Positions 9,122-21,786 of a stretch of 64,000 nucleotides of DNA are shown piece by piece. The first letter of the stretch is position 1. Each line of letters begins with the position of its first letter. Source of the stretch: Rehmannia glutinosa (lineage: Eukaryota; Streptophyta; Magnoliopsida; Lamiales; Orobanchaceae); contig CM071930.1 in the NCBI GenBank assembly GCA_016081115.2, positions 9,405,419 to 9,469,418 on the forward strand. Reading direction: 5' to 3'. The notes under the pieces are model-generated. The model saw only the letters and a program-made list of their open reading frames with translations, searched no databases and was not told where the DNA came from. The translations under genes were made by a program, and so were the position numbers.

Positions 9122-11100
9122 TTTGAGTTGAGAGGTTATTGCTTCAAGCTGGATTTATTTTTATGGCACAATGCGGTTATAGACCATGAAGTGAGGTAAG
9201 TCCTTTTAAGGGTACATGCATCTGGTTTTGCCTTCCTAATAGGGTTACTTAGAAAAATTACCCCTACGGTTTAGCCTAATCACAAGAAAGTGCAGCTATC
9301 TATCAAAACTACAGTAACTCCTCGGCATTTGTGTCTCTTTTACAAATTGCCTCCTCAAGAAGGGTTGTTTGTCAAGTAAATACAAACCTCAAGGGAGTGC
9401 TTGTAACACTTTAAGGGTGTAACTTTGTAATTAGGTTAAACTTCAGGGGTAGTTTTTGTAATTATCTCTTCCTGATATTTTGAGTAATTGGATGATGTTT
9501 TTTGTAACAAGAACTGTAATTAATATTTCCACTTATATTAAGGACAAAGTTCCTTTCTCCAGTACTTATTGATCAGTCATTCTTTTAATTCAGTCAAATG
9601 ATTCATGAGAATGTTTTTTTTTTAATGATATATTTGGACATTTGATACTGTTTTCTTTTTTCTTTTTATTATCTTAATATCATCATCTGTGGGATTGTCT
9701 ATCAACTACTTGGCCATGAAAATCATTATGCGTGTTGTTGACAAAACTTTGTGGGAACCTTTCGCATTGCCCTTTTTTTCTTTAGGATTGGGATAGCATA
9801 CGTGGTTGTCCATTTTTGAAGGAAGAAAAAGAGTTTTAAGAGGAAGAGGGAGAAGGATCCCTTCATCTGTAAAAGATGGAATAATTATATGAAGTTGAAG
9901 AGAAATGGTTTTACGTTTATATAATGAAGTTACTTTGCATAGGCAATGTTCTATATAACTGCTTCTATTTAATTGTCTGAGGGCCTTTACTTTTACTAAT
10001 ATATTTATTGATGTTAATGAAACACAAGATTCCATTTCCACACCCTTTCAAATACAATGAACTAAGAGATATGGGTTTGTCACTTTATTAATTTTTCTGC
10101 TGTAGCTTTCTGCCAGGGTTCATTAATGAATTACATAATATATCACTATCTTATTTTCGGTTTCTCTGGAATTTCCACAGGGTTTGCTGTCAGATTAGAA
10201 GCAAATGTATGTGCCTTTAAATTAATCCTGGAGGAGGACTTGACAAACTTTGATACAGTCCACAAACAAGCATCGATCAGGTAATGCATTAACTTAATTT
10301 TTCAGTTTACAAAATCCTGTGGGAGTTCATATCAATTGCTTTTTCGGCTAGAGTGAGCTGAGAAAACATATCTTTTGATATTAATTAGTAAAATGTTTAG
10401 ATAGATGTGGGAGTTGAGAACAATCACAGACCACAAACAAGACATCGGACAAATGTCGTTTTTTCAAGTGCTTTGTGTATTTGTTACATGGTATTTTGAT
10501 CCAACAGGGTTAAGTACAGATTTCTGTGTCAATATAGTTGAGCTCATAAACTATGAGTTTATGGTATTAGGGCAAAAGTGCAAACCTTATATTAGTTTTT
10601 TTTTTTTAATTAACATACCACATAACCTTGTTTGGGGCATTTTTATCATGACCATTAGTGTCATTATAAATTTCCACGTACAATCAATAAGTACAATCAA
10701 TAAATTAACGACGGCTAAATCAATGTTTTGCTAGAGAAATACAGAGGAATTAATCTGTACTTGATGACAGAAAAATAAAGTGAACTGTTGTTCTTTTGTA
10801 GGACTTTCAACTGCTCTTTGGAATTCCTGCTCGAAAACGTCTGTGCTGGTAGCCATTGAAGGTCGTCTCGTCTTCAGCTCCCCAAGTCTTCAACTCTGCT
10901 GTAAGAGTGATCACCTGAAAACTAGATTTGTCGCTCCTCACTTCCCTTTTGTAGCCATTTAATTTAAAATTAGTAGCCTTGTACAAGATAATGTCTTTCT
11001 CAGAAACAAAAAACAATAATAAAAAATAAAATTTCTTCATTTTAGTCCAGGCAGAAAATTAGATGTATAGCAATTGTAGTTGCATTTGTAATTACATTTG
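9122..11100 (+). other. Probable 3' UTR of the PPR gene with two introns
   Basis: Good splice signals follow the stop codon: donor GTGAG|GTAAGT at 9195/9196, acceptor TTTCCACAG ending 10180, donor GATCAG|GTAATG at 10280/10281, and acceptor TTCTTTTGTAG ending 10801. They would give non-coding exons 9122-9195, 10181-10280 and 10802 to roughly 11050-11100, where AATAAA-like and T-rich signals occur. No credible ORF lies here. Introns downstream of the stop would make the mRNA a candidate for nonsense-mediated decay. This is inference from splice-site appearance only. Confidence 0.4.
9247..9470. mobile_element. Foldback MITE, family F copy 1 (TACCCCTGAGGTTTAACC-type arms)
   Basis: The left arm (CCCCTACGGTTTAGCCTAAT) and right arm (the reverse complement reads CCCCTGAAGTTTAACCTAAT) form an imperfect terminal inverted repeat around a 120-bp core. 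Three further copies lie at 11574-11860, 61925-62155 and 63541-63760. This copy sits in the putative first 3' UTR intron of the PPR gene. Confidence 0.65.
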
Positions 11101-11186
11101 TGTTGTGTCTAGCGGAAGTATCTTTTAGTTTTGTGCATATAGCCTATAGGACAACAACCTTGTACTAGAGAAAAATGGGATATTTG

Positions 11187-11239
11187 TCACTCATGTAAGT
11201 TTTTTTTTTTTTTTTTTTTAAAGCTTTCACTCATGTAAG
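11187..11239. repeat. Poly(T) run flanked by a 12-13-bp direct repeat
   Basis: CACTCATGTAAG occurs on both sides of a run of about 20 T. This could be a minimal retroposed tail with a target duplication, or a replication-slippage product. Confidence 0.45.
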
Positions 11240-11564
11240 CTTATGTGATGATTATCCAGAAATCAAGTTCTTTCGGAAAATATGCTCATTATGATATATT
11301 GAATGCAAGTCATATTGTTTTGCGAAGCAAATTACAAATATGACAAATACTCAAAAGTTAGGTAATTATGAGATCAAGTCTGCAAGTTATTGGGATGTGT
11401 GGCGCCTTGTGCAGTAGGGTGAGTTTTTTAGGCTGAAAAGGTCGGATTCCCACTTCTGCACCACTTGATCGAGGCGTCGAACTTGTCACACACTTTGGTC
11501 TAAATAGGTATTAAGTTTTTGGAAACGAATATATACATGCGTAGATCAACAAATGAGTCTTCAT
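11240..11564. other. Intergenic, no gene
   Basis: At 11396-11505, GTGTGGCGCC through a GGTCGGATTCCCAC phrase to TGTCACACAC has a loose resemblance to a tRNA-derived SINE B-box. It is too weak to annotate. Confidence 0.4.
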
Positions 11565-11573
11565 ACTTTACAT

Positions 11574-11860
11574 GGATAATTACAAAAAGTACCTTTGAGG
11601 TTTCATCTAATTACAAAAAATGTAGCTAACTTTTAAAATTACAGAAAGTATCCCTGAGGTTTAATTCATTGTTAAAATTATAGAGTAAACTGCAATATTT
11701 TTATAAATATGAAGGGGGGTCTTGAAATATTTTTTTGCTTATAATGAGTTTAAATGTTAGACAAATTAAACCTGGGGGATATTTTTTGTAATTTTGATTT
11801 TTAATTGGGTTTTTTTTGTAATTAGGTCAAACCTCAAGGGTACTTTATATAATCAACCCT
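11574..11860. mobile_element. Foldback MITE, family F copy 2, with 9-bp TSD
   Basis: The left arm begins GGATAATTACAAAAAGTACC, with TTGAGGTTT and CTAATTACAAAA following. The right arm reads the same sense in reverse complement (CTTGAGGTTTGACCTAATTAC). It is flanked by ACTTTACAT (11565-11573) and ACTTTATAT (11861-11869), a 9-bp duplication with one mismatch, as MULE-type elements make. It encodes nothing. Confidence 0.75.
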
Positions 11861-11869
11861 ACTTTATAT

Positions 11870-13461
11870 ATATTTTTAAACAAAAATATTTTGATATTTT
11901 ATTGTGATTTTACTTACCTTTTTAATTAATGCTCATTGTTTTTCCTATTATTCTATCAAATAAATGAACTAATTGCAATAACTAATGCAAATAATATATA
12001 TGTTTTTGAATGTTACATGAACTGATATCATTAAAATGATTATTTTTAAACAGCTAACAATTGAAAAAGAATATCAAACTGCTAATTGCCCTTAAAATGA
12101 ACTATGTTAGAAGAATATTTTTCAAAAGTCCATTTTTTGTCAAAAAAATAATTATTTAATTTCTATTACAGTGAACTATAAGAAAACTAATATTTTTGGA
12201 CTTTGAAAGCTATTCATAGTTTAAATTAGTAGTGTGAACTTTTTCAAACTTAAAAATTCTAAATCTTATTTTAAAAATAAATTCTTCAATCTTACGTAAG
12301 TAATCCATCCATGACCATATTGTAGTAAGTATGGAAGTCTGGGTTAAGCCCAATAAGATTTAAGCCCAACGATAACAACTAGTTCAGCAAGTCCGTTTTT
12401 ACATAATCCACTCAACACGTTACAATAAGTATGGAAGTCTGGTTTAAGCCCAACAATTTTTTGTTTAAAAAACTTAGCAAATTGTATATTTGGAGAACAT
12501 GATTAACTTCAAATTGTGTTTTTTTTTTTTTAACTAAAACCAAAAGTGTGGTTTTAAGGGTTGCGGGATGTTAGACAGTTTTTAATCAATTAAGTGGTTA
12601 GACAAAAAATAAAAACTTTGTAGGATATTAATAGAAAAAATGCTTCCAAAAAATATCATTGATATTACTTAAATTATAAAAAGTTACAATGGAGTACTTA
12701 AAAAAATTGCAATGAAAGAATTGCACCAAGATTCTTAATCTAAAATATGCAAACCTAGCAAATACGTTTATTTTAATTAACAAACAATATAAATGCTCTT
12801 TTTGGGATCTACACACTCACAAAGATAATACAAAAAAAAAAAAATACTTCTCTTCCTTGAAAAATGGAAAAACTTAATTCATATGCCTCAAAATTTACAA
12901 AGAAAAAGTAAGTGTTTGAAAATAATTAGAAAAAGAAGGTTTAAAACTTAAATAAACCTGTACGCTCCAAGAAGAAAAATAATATGTTAACTTTTCAAAA
13001 TTAAAATGATATGTAAATGCCCCGCTCCACAAGCTAAATGAGAAATAAAGAGATTTCATGAGAAATAAATATGCGCATATGGAGTTAATATTGTGAAAAA
13101 ATACAATTAAAATTTAAACATTTTAATTACATTTAGTACTAATTATTATTACAATTGTACTATACATATATATGTGCGTGCGATTTGGTTCGATTTACTT
13201 AAACCTCAAACCAGATAAGACAGACCAATGTCAATTGAGTCTTTTAAATCGCGGTTTGTGCAATAATTTTGTAAATATCTTGGAATCCAGACATCCTCTT
13301 ACAGAGAGAAGTATTCAATAGGAAATCATGTTTTGAAACAATTGTAATTGAAAAACTAAATAGCATGAGGCAAGTATGGAAAACATGGTTTATATATTTA
13401 GGCTTAGAAGGATCGTGTAAAAACACGGTCTTGTAGATGCTACTCCAGAAAAAATACATCA
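11870..13461. other. AT-rich intergenic stretch
   Basis: Nothing coding is supported. 12326-12352 and 12426-12452 are a 27-bp direct repeat (TAAGTATGGAAGTCTGG...) with 100-bp period. Confidence 0.55.
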
Positions 13462-13469
13462 GGTGTAGT

Positions 13470-13648
13470 CAGGCGCAGATCCAGGGGGAGGCCTCCCTCG
13501 GCCCCCTCCCCCCAATTTTTTTCTCATTTTTCTAAGGTAAAAAAACTAAAAAAAAACATATTTTTTTAATGGGAAAAAAATAGTTAGGCTAGAGGGAAAA
13601 TATTTGGACTAGGGGTAACCGGGTAATAGAACCGGCTAGCTACGCCTG
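13470..13648. mobile_element. hAT-type MITE, 179 bp
   Basis: Starts CAGGCGCAGATCCAGGGGGA and ends CTAGCTACGCCTG, so CAGGCG/CGCCTG are the inverted termini. It is flanked by a perfect 8-bp direct repeat GGTGTAGT (13462-13469 and 13649-13656), the hAT TSD length. GGATCCAGGGGGAGG near one end is common in plant hAT MITEs. No coding capacity. Confidence 0.85.
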
Positions 13649-13656
13649 GGTGTAGT

Positions 13657-14690
13657 AATTACCGTGAATTTGCATACAATATATGCCTATTGTGTGTGAT
13701 TGTGTGTGAATTTGTGTATATATACACAATAAATCTATGTTAATTATCCATATGGAGAATTTCTTTAGGTGTAGTATGGATAAAACCGTAAAAATCCATG
13801 GTAATTGGTATGAATATGGATTGTTTACTGGGCTTTGAAATATTTTTGGTCAAAGTCCTTGATCCCCAACACTTGATCCAGTGCTATTAAATTGCTTTTC
13901 CCCAATCCATAAACTCAAACATAGCCTTGATCGGTTGTGCTCCCCCAAATGCTAGTCCTCTAATTTACTTTGTTACCCTTCTTTGGGCCTCACATTATTG
14001 GCAATCTTGTTCTGACCCAAACCCATTACACAAAGCCTAAACTCAATCCACACTCAAATTTCGGCTTTAAGGGCCCAATTTGTTTTTGTCTAACAACAAA
14101 TGAAAAAGCCCAGTAGTTAAGCTTTAATATGCAAACAAAGTCATTATTCATACTTAAGATTAAGAGGACAAAATTTGTCATTATGAAGCACTTCCAATCT
14201 TTATTTTCAATTTGTTCGTATTGCACTTTTTATATACACACACTAAATGTATATAATTCAAGCCAAATGCACTTATATATATACATATATACTTGTCGTG
14301 TACGATATAATGTAACACGAAATGCAACACCAAATTGAAACAGAAGATCCTGAAAAGGGCCTAGAGGTATGGTGATTTATGCTATTGGGGAGCACATGAA
14401 CATGGTGGGGAAAGCAATTGACCATTGTTGGCTTTTTGGGTGCTATCTAAAATATGAATTAATTAGTTTTAATTTCCATGGGTGAAAGGGCTTCTAAACT
14501 TAACTTTTCAGCTCTAAAAGCACAATTTTGAGTTGGCATTTGGCGGCTAGCTACTACATATATATTTTGTAGCCCAACTGGATATTTTTAACACACTGCA
14601 TGGCAACTTCAATATCAGTAGGCTACAACATGTTTCCTTAATGGCAACACAAACAAACATGTTGTATTAGGATATCTCAATTTGTCTTCA
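13657..14690. other. Intergenic, no gene seen
   Basis: AT-rich, with short (TATA)n runs near 14275-14292. Short ORFs here show no codon structure or domain. Confidence 0.55.
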
Positions 14691-14694
14691 ATTA

Positions 14695-15282
14695 GAGGAT
14701 GTTTGCTAAACTTATTAAAAAATTCTTATAAACTTCTACATCTTATAAGATGTTTCACATAGCTTAAAAAATGTTAGATCTTATTTTGGAAATAAGTTGT
14801 TGAAGTGTTTAGATAAAATAAGGTAATTAAGGCGTGAAGCTTATAACATTGTCAAAATAAAAAGAAGTTGTTAATTTAGGATCTTATTTTAAAAATAAGT
14901 TGGAATCCCCATAATTTTGAAAAAATGGCTTATAAACTCCTAAAATCTTATTCTGGGAGTTTATAAGATCTTTTTTGATAAGTTTACCAAACACTTTCAG
15001 GGAATTTATATTAGAAGCTCTCAAAAATCTTATAAGATGTTTTGAAGAACTTATAAGTAGAGACAGACACAAGGGGGAGCAAGGTGGGGCTGCTACCCCC
15101 AAAAGTTTCCATTTTTTTTACTATGTATAATTGTAAATATTGAAATTATTTATAAGGGAAATTTAGTATTCAACTCTCCAAAAAGTATTAATAAATATGT
15201 TGTATTCCCTCGTCTGTAGTTCTAACCCCTAACTGTAAATTCATAAGTCCGTTACTGCTTATAAGCTCAGCCAGACACCCTT
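14695..15282. mobile_element. Inverted-repeat element (AGGGTGTTTGGC...CTTATAAG type) with nested MITE
   Basis: Termini are GAGGATGTTTGCTAAACTTA on the left and, in reverse complement on the right, AAGGGTGTCTGGCTGAGCTTA. The body is full of CTTATAAG phrases and forms a strong internal palindrome at 14930-14970 (CTCCTAAAATCTTATTCTGG then GAGTTTATAAGATC). A possible TTA duplication flanks it. The 15058-15257 element is inserted inside. Confidence 0.55.
15058..15257. mobile_element. hAT-type MITE nested in the 14695-15282 element
   Basis: Starts TAGAGACAGACACAAGGGGG and ends AAGTCCGTTACTG. Degenerate termini (AGACAGAC against CAGTAACGGAC) are flanked by a perfect 8-bp CTTATAAG at 15050-15057 and 15258-15265. 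CTTATAAG is also common in the host element, which weakens the TSD argument somewhat. Confidence 0.6.
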
Positions 15283-17158
15283 TTAGTCCATTGATGCCCA
15301 AATTTACAGTTTACTCCAAAATGTATTTTCATTTGAATGTTTAGGTCTTTGGAGCAAATATTGTATAATATCTACTAACAATTAGCTGAATTGTTGGTAG
15401 AAAATATTCTATCAGCCAGAGTTGGTAGCAGAAAGACTGGAAAAGGAAAAATAACAATAATACAAAATTAAATCCTCTGATATATCTAGTGGCTCAAAAA
15501 AAAAAAAAAATTGCAACGATCTGAACAAACATCACCACATACTAATCATTAGGCAGATAATTAGTGTTCCTCTCGTTTGATACAAATATGTTTTTCTCCA
15601 AGACAAGAAATCGTGCTATAAATATAGTATTGGGGTACCAAGATGACCACAATTTCCACAGCAAATTGGCCCATGTTGTCCAACAAAAGTATGTTCAATT
15701 GCAGAAATGTTGCTAGAACAAAGTAACCCAAGTGTTAAAATGTGAACTTGGGTCGGTCTTGACTTTGCTTGTGAAATAAATGGCAAAATTACAAAATTGG
15801 TCCTGTAATTTAAGAGGTGTCAAAATTGGTCGGTTTGTTTTAGAATTTTATTTGACTCCAAGTATTAAAATTTCTCAATTGTAGTCTTATTTTCGTCGGA
15901 ATGTTGCCAATCATCAGAAATTGGCACGTGTGGCCCAAAAACTAAGGATTTGTTTTATTTCCGACAAGTTGTTGGACCGCTAGAATAATCGTTTTGGTGA
16001 AACTCTCCGATGCTCGAATCAGAATTAAAGTAAGAATTGTATACCTTCAACTAAGGAAATATAAAAGCTTTTTCTAAGAGTTAGTCTATTATGAATTGGT
16101 TTTCATGAACTTTAAATCCATGATACGGAGTCCTAATAATATGAAATATGAATTCAAAAAAATTCATCATGAAACATGAACCATAATTAAACAAAAATTA
16201 AAAAATGAACATGAAATGTGAAATATTGTTAACCCCCTGTGAATTTGAAAAAAGTAAAAAAAAAAATTAAACATGAAACATAAAACATTAAACATGAAAT
16301 ATTATTAACCATAACTAAAATTAATTAATCCTAAAAAGTACTAAAAACCAAAAATAAATAAACAATTGCATATTTTTTAGTATTCCTATATTAGTCTGAC
16401 CGTGAGACGGTTTCATGCAAGTTTTCTGATACGGTAGGAATGTAGGATGTATAATAATTCCTAAATTTATTGGATCCATGACAATAGTCTTTATCGTGGT
16501 CCCTCAAGTACTTATTTTATCGGGCCTTTGTGGAATAGGCCCATCAAGATCCATCTGGCATTGACACACAACTATTTACATAATTACAAATGAATAAATC
16601 CACTTCAAATAAACAATATGTTGACTTAATTCCATAGAGATCAAATAAAATCATTGAAATTTCCTTGCTGTTGAAAGTGAGATTTTCAAAATAATGTCCT
16701 ATAGCATTGAATTGTATTCAAACAAAATGATCACTATCAAGCTCAGCTGGAATAGTCCCATCCAATAAGGCTAAAACGAGTCACTAAATTGGGGCTATAA
16801 TTTTGAAATAAATGGGTAGACCAAATAATTTTACAGAAATATAAGCTCCATACTTGGATCCTTTGACATGAGACCTTGCTACACAACATGCTTGATTGTT
16901 ACTACTTGACAACGTATTTAGATATATATGGACAAACTATTTGCTAGTCTGAAAGAAACATGCAAGACTAGAACTAGCTTGCATGGGACCTTAATTCATA
17001 AATGAATGAATTTCAAAGTTTTTTATGAGATTTTGCTGTGTCAAAAGAATTATCATACAAATTTTAATCCGTTTAATGTGTAGCATATTATTTGCACACA
17101 CTTATAATAAGTAGATTAAGATGGTGTATAGTTAAACTTTCTTTGAAATATACTATAA
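15283..17158. other. Intergenic, no gene seen
   Basis: Fragments recognisable by phrase: GGTCCTGTAATTTAAGAGG near 15807 (a 'GTCCT' foldback fragment lacking a partner arm) and GACCGTGAGACGGTTTCATG near 16399 (common plant MITE phrase). Low-complexity AAACATGAAA-type repeats at 16150-16310. Confidence 0.5.
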
Positions 17159-17163
17159 GTTTC

Positions 17164-17709
17164 TGTTAGGAAATTACGGACCGGAACAAACCCATGACAA
17201 TAGTGATGTGAGAAAAATAAAGGTAAAATGACACGAATATTTTTACGTGGAAAACCCCCAAATAAATTTGAGGTAAAAACCACGGGCAAATGTAGGAGCA
17301 ATTCACTATAAAAATAGGGATTACAACACCTTCTCTCTAAATACAAGGAGATATCAATATTACACTCTCTCTTGTAATAGGATAAAACTAACACTCTTTT
17401 AGTGAGAAAATAATTAGAGAAATGATCAACTGAAGCTTTCTTGATTGCTTCGTTGCTTCACATGGAATGATACCAAATGCTAAACCTTTGAGCTTATTTA
17501 TAAGCTTTAAACAAGCATTAATTAGGACAACAATTATATCTAATTGTTGTTGGTTGGAAGTAGGTGTAATAATTGCCCGGTTTGCAAATTGAAGTCTTCA
17601 TTTCCATTCTTCCAAAAACATCACCATCCAATTAATTGGCCAAAGAAATGTTTTCAACCAACAAATCAAATTTGCTCATTAGTCAAATAAAATGACTTTA
17701 CTTTCGACA
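17164..17709 (-). repeat. 3' LTR of copia A
   Basis: About 99% identical by eye to 21800-22343. Differences include one extra C at about 17267, GGAAG against GG at about 17555, and CTTTCGACA (17701-17709) where the partner has CTTTCTGACA. Confidence 0.95.
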
Positions 17710-17724
17710 TTCTCCCACTTAAAG
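17710..17724 (-). promoter_or_regulatory. Polypurine tract of copia A
   Basis: Minus strand reads AAGTGGGAGAA directly before the 3' LTR, the expected site for plus-strand priming. Confidence 0.8.
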
Positions 17725-17889
17725 TCATTTTGTAATCCTTTCATCCTTCTCTACACTTACCACTCTTTGCCGCTTACGTTTACGCTAGGCCACACGAGGA
17801 TCTACACCATTCAAACTTGCCAGTGTTGATTGGTTTGGTCATGCAATCTGCTAGTTTCTCATCAAGATGGATCTTTTGCATATCCACAC

Positions 17890-19060
17890 TTCCATTTTCC
17901 ACTACTTCTCGAACGAAGTGATATTGAACTCCAATGTGCTTTGTCCGTGAATGTAAGGCTGATTCTTTGCAATATGCAAAGCACTGATCGTCACAAAATA
18001 GAACAATCTTTTTCTTGTTTGTGCTCGAGCTCCTCCCCGTAACCTTTGAATCCAGACGCTTCCTTGCAAGCTTGTGTAGCCGCCATGTATTCTCGCTTTT
18101 GTTGACAGAGCTACAACATCTGCGGCTTTTGAAACCCGACCTGATGCTCCTCCCGCAAGTGTAAACACATATCCCGTAGTGGATTTTCTTTTATCAAGAT
18201 CACCCGCAAAATCCGAATCAACATAACCCCGACAAGAAAATCCGATCCTCCATAACATAATGCAAAGATCGAGGTTCCTCCGATGTATCTCGAAATCTCT
18301 TCATCGTATCCCAATGCTCTCTACCAGGATTCGCCATGTATCGACTAATCGCTCCCATCGCTTGCGCAATGTCCTGTCTTGTGCATATCATAGCGAACAT
18401 TAAACTCCCCATCACGATGCATACACGGACTCGAGATATCTCCCTCCTCTCTCGCTTCATTGCTAGGACACATACTTGAGGATAACTTGAAATTAATAGG
18501 AAGAGGGGTAGAAACGGCTTACAATCTTGCATGTTGAAGCGTCGCAAAATTTTCTTGAAGTAGTTCTTCCGAGAAAGCCGATCTTCCTATTATTTCTGCC
18601 GGTGAATGCGCATCCCAAGAATCTTGTTTGCTGTCCCAAGTCCTTCATATCAAACTCCCTAGCCAATTGTGCCTTCATTTCTTGGATTCGATCTTTATTG
18701 GGGCTCGCCACCAACATATCATCCACATACAACAACAAAATAATAAAATCGGTATCATCAAACCTTTTGTAGTATGCACAATGATCTCAACTAAGTCCGT
18801 TTGTATTCAAGCTCATTATGAAGGAATCAAATCTCTTGTACCAACACCTCGGCGCTGTTTGAGACCGTACATGAGATTTGTTCAACTCCGCAAACCAAGT
18901 TCTCTTTGCTGTTTCAAAGAAAAACCTTCTCGTTGAAGCATATAAATTTCTTCTTCAAGCTCTCCATGAAGAAATGCGCTTTTACATCTAATCGCTCCGG
19001 ATGTAAATCAAATGTAGCACACATCGCTAGACTACTCTAATCAAGTCCGTGAGTCGAACC
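17890..19060 (-). pseudogene. Copia A reverse transcriptase (C-terminal half) and RNase H
   Basis: Fragments in three frames. The RT active-site block LLYVDDMLVASPNKD lies just below 18738. MGSLMFAMICTRQDIAQAMG and YMANPGREHW (about 18330-18420), typical of the RT/RNase H connection, follow. The RNase H block GYVDSDFAGDLDKRKSTTGY is near 18180-18230. The frame is repeatedly lost between blocks, and several of the breaks fall on expected CAG or CTG codons. Domain order and spacing are otherwise normal. Confidence 0.85.
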
Positions 19061-20246
19061 ACCGGGAAAATATCTCATTGAAATCAATGCCTTCTTTTTG
19101 AGCATATCCCTTTACCACCAATCTTGCACGATACCGCTCTACTTGATCGTTGCTATCCCGCTTGATCTTGTAGACCCATTTATTACCAATGGCTTTTCTG
19201 CCATGTGGTAACGGTACAAGTTTCCAAGTTTGATTCTTGTGGAGAGCTTCAATTTCTTCATGCATTGCTGTCATCCACTGAGATGCATCTCGAGCTTTCA
19301 GAGCTTCATGGAAAGTTGATGGCTCTCCATCCTCCGTTAAAAGACAGTATGCAACATTGCTCTCCATAACATACTCCGATTGCCAAGATGGCGGCTTTCT
19401 CTCACGAGTTGACCGACGTACTTCTTGGACATCAGACTCGACTTGTTCTTGTACCTCGTGCTCTGGTACTGCTTCAGAAGATTTTGGATCTTCATTCTGT
19501 AGGTTATTTTCCACTAGCACTGTAGTAGTCTCCTGGTTCTCTTTTACATCACTACTATCTCCCTTGTATTGTAGTTTATCTTCTGCAAATATCACATCTC
19601 TGCTGATGACGACCTTGTGGGTAGTGGGATCCCACAGGCGATACCCCTTGACTCCATCAGCATACCCCAAGAAGATACATTTTCTGGACTTTGGATCCAA
19701 CTTCGTTCTTTCTTGGTCATTGTACATCACATACACAGGACTTCCAAATGTATGTAAGCGAGAATAATCGCGTGCTTACCACCCACATCTCCATAGGCGT
19801 TTTTGATCAATCGCAGCTTGATGGTGACCGATTGATCACATAACAGCGGTTTTGACTGCCTCTCCGCCTGCATGTCTTGGGTAGACTTGCGCTTCTCAAC
19901 ATTGCTCTTGTCCTTTCTAACAAGGTTCTGTTCATTCGCTCCGCCACTCCATTTTGTTGAGGTGTGTACGCCACCGTGAACTCGTCTTTTGATGCCTTCT
20001 TGTTGTGAAAATACTCAAATTCATCACTTGTAAATTCTCCTCCGTTATCGCCCTTAAACACTTGATCTTCTTCCCGCATTCAAGTTCTATCTCGAGCTTT
20101 GTAAACTTTGAAGACGAAAACACATCGACCTTCCTTTTGATAGGATACACCCAACATCTCCTGGAGTAATCATCAATGAAAGATACAAAGTATCTCGCCC
20201 CTCCTAAGGATGATAGTGGTGCTTGCCAAACATCAGAGTGAATCAA
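19041..20246 (-). pseudogene. Copia A integrase and N-terminal RT
   Basis: The integrase core is visible at 19807-20246: HSDVW (first Asp), KGDNGGEFTSDEF (second Asp) and PQQNGVAERMN (Glu) give the DDE triad in order. From 19736 down to 19041, 231 residues are uninterrupted: the integrase C-terminal segment (KCIFLGYADGVKGYRLWDP), an acidic linker, then the RT start (WMTAMHEEIEALHKNQTWKL, NKWVYKIK, RYRARLVVKGYAQKEGIDF). This intact part keeps its CAG/CTG triplets, unlike the flanking parts. Confidence 0.85.
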
Positions 20247-20253
20247 CTCTAAG

Positions 20254-21688
20254 ATGCCCTTACTCTTAGATGTTGATCTGCCGAACTTTAATTTGTGTTG
20301 CTTACTTGTAACACAATGCTCACAAAATGGTAAAGATACCTTTGTAAGACCAGGTGTAGTAGCTTCGAGAGAGAATCTTCAACCCTTTGTTCCGACATGT
20401 GGCCAAGTTTGTGGTGCCACATTGTCGTTGATTCTTCTCAACTCTCGCAAATCGCAACATATGCTTCTCCTCCTTGCATTGTCTCACCTTTAAGCATATA
20501 CAAATTCGCAGCGAGTTTCTCCGCCTTCATTACTACAATAGCCCCTTTCACGATCTTCATGATCCCATCCTCAATACGAGTTTTACATCCAACATCATCT
20601 AATTGTCCCAAAGATAAAAGATTCTTACGTAGGCCCTTCACATGTCGTACCTCCTGAATGGTGCGAAATGTACCATCAAACATTTTTATTTTGATAGTAC
20701 CAATACCAAAGAATATCCAAGCATGATCATTCCCCATAAATACAGATCCTCCGAGATTGGTTCGTATGTGTGAAACCATTCTCGTCGGGAGGTCATGTGC
20801 CAGGTTGCTCCGAGTCTAAAAGCCAAACATCGAAACTAGTTTTCCGCTTCTTCGGCGTTGGTTGTTGCTTCGCCATATAAAACTTCTCCATTTTCGTGAG
20901 AGGTACTTGCAATATTCCTCGAGCATTTGATGACTCGGGGTCACCACTCTTCTTACTCCAACAATCCTTCTTAAAGTGCCCTTTTGCCACGCTTGTAGCA
21001 CTTGATGTTCTTTTTACTCCTGGATTTTGATCTACCATGATTTTGACTCCCACCGAGCTACGTTCCCGTGGATCTTCCTCTCACCACCGCCAAAGCTTCC
21101 GCTGATGCGAACTTCCTTGTCTGTCTTCTTTGTTTCTGCGCCTGCTCTCTTCTTCTAGTATAGCGGCTGCAATTTCATCGAAGACTAGATAGTCCGAAAG
21201 GGCGTTGTTCGTCAAGTTGATGATGAGTTGATCGTACGAATCGTAAACTTTGGAGCAAAAGTTCCGCGACGTTCAACAACTTCTATTTTGTAACCCATTG
21301 AGGTGAGTTGCGAAAATAGAGTATTCAAGGTGTTGATATGGTCACTCACCGAAGTGGTTTCCGCCATACGAAGAGTATACAATTTTCTTTTTAAGAAAAT
21401 CTTGTTGTGAAGTGACTTGGCCTCGTCACATTTTGTCGAGTGTATCCCATATCTCCTTTGCCGTTTTCTTTTCCGCCACACTAGATAAAACTCCATCGGC
21501 TAGTGCTAAGTGCGGATCGAATCGCATTGCCGTCCATCTCGTTCCACTTGCATCGCTCGGTGATATCTCATGGGCATGTCTCCAATTGCCGACAAGCAAT
21601 TGTCTTTTCTCAAAATAGCCTTAATCTTCATTTTCCACAATGAGAAATTATTCCCATTGAACTTCTCTACATCGAACTTTGTCGTCAT
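20254..21688 (-). pseudogene. Copia A gag and protease region
   Basis: Gag begins at the ATG at 21688 with MTTKFDVEKFNGNNFSLWK. A later gag segment near 21300-21440 includes TLRMAETTSVSDHINTLN. A degraded zinc knuckle (KGHFKKDCWSKK) is at about 20950-20990. The protease Asp-Ser motif (WLLDS) is at about 20815-20830, and the frame is lost immediately after it, where a Gly codon beginning TGG would be expected. The pre-integrase zinc region follows at 20254-20440. Confidence 0.8.
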
Positions 21689-21786
21689 TTTGTTCACACC
21701 GATTAAATTTCACTTGAACCGAATTTCACTATTCACGTGAATAGTGCGTGAATAGTAACCCGTGAACAGTAACCCCTAAACCAATG

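Noticed and set aside
9706..10041. Minus ORF of 111 residues
   Set aside because: No domain or codon bias; lies in the presumed 3' UTR intron of the PPR gene.
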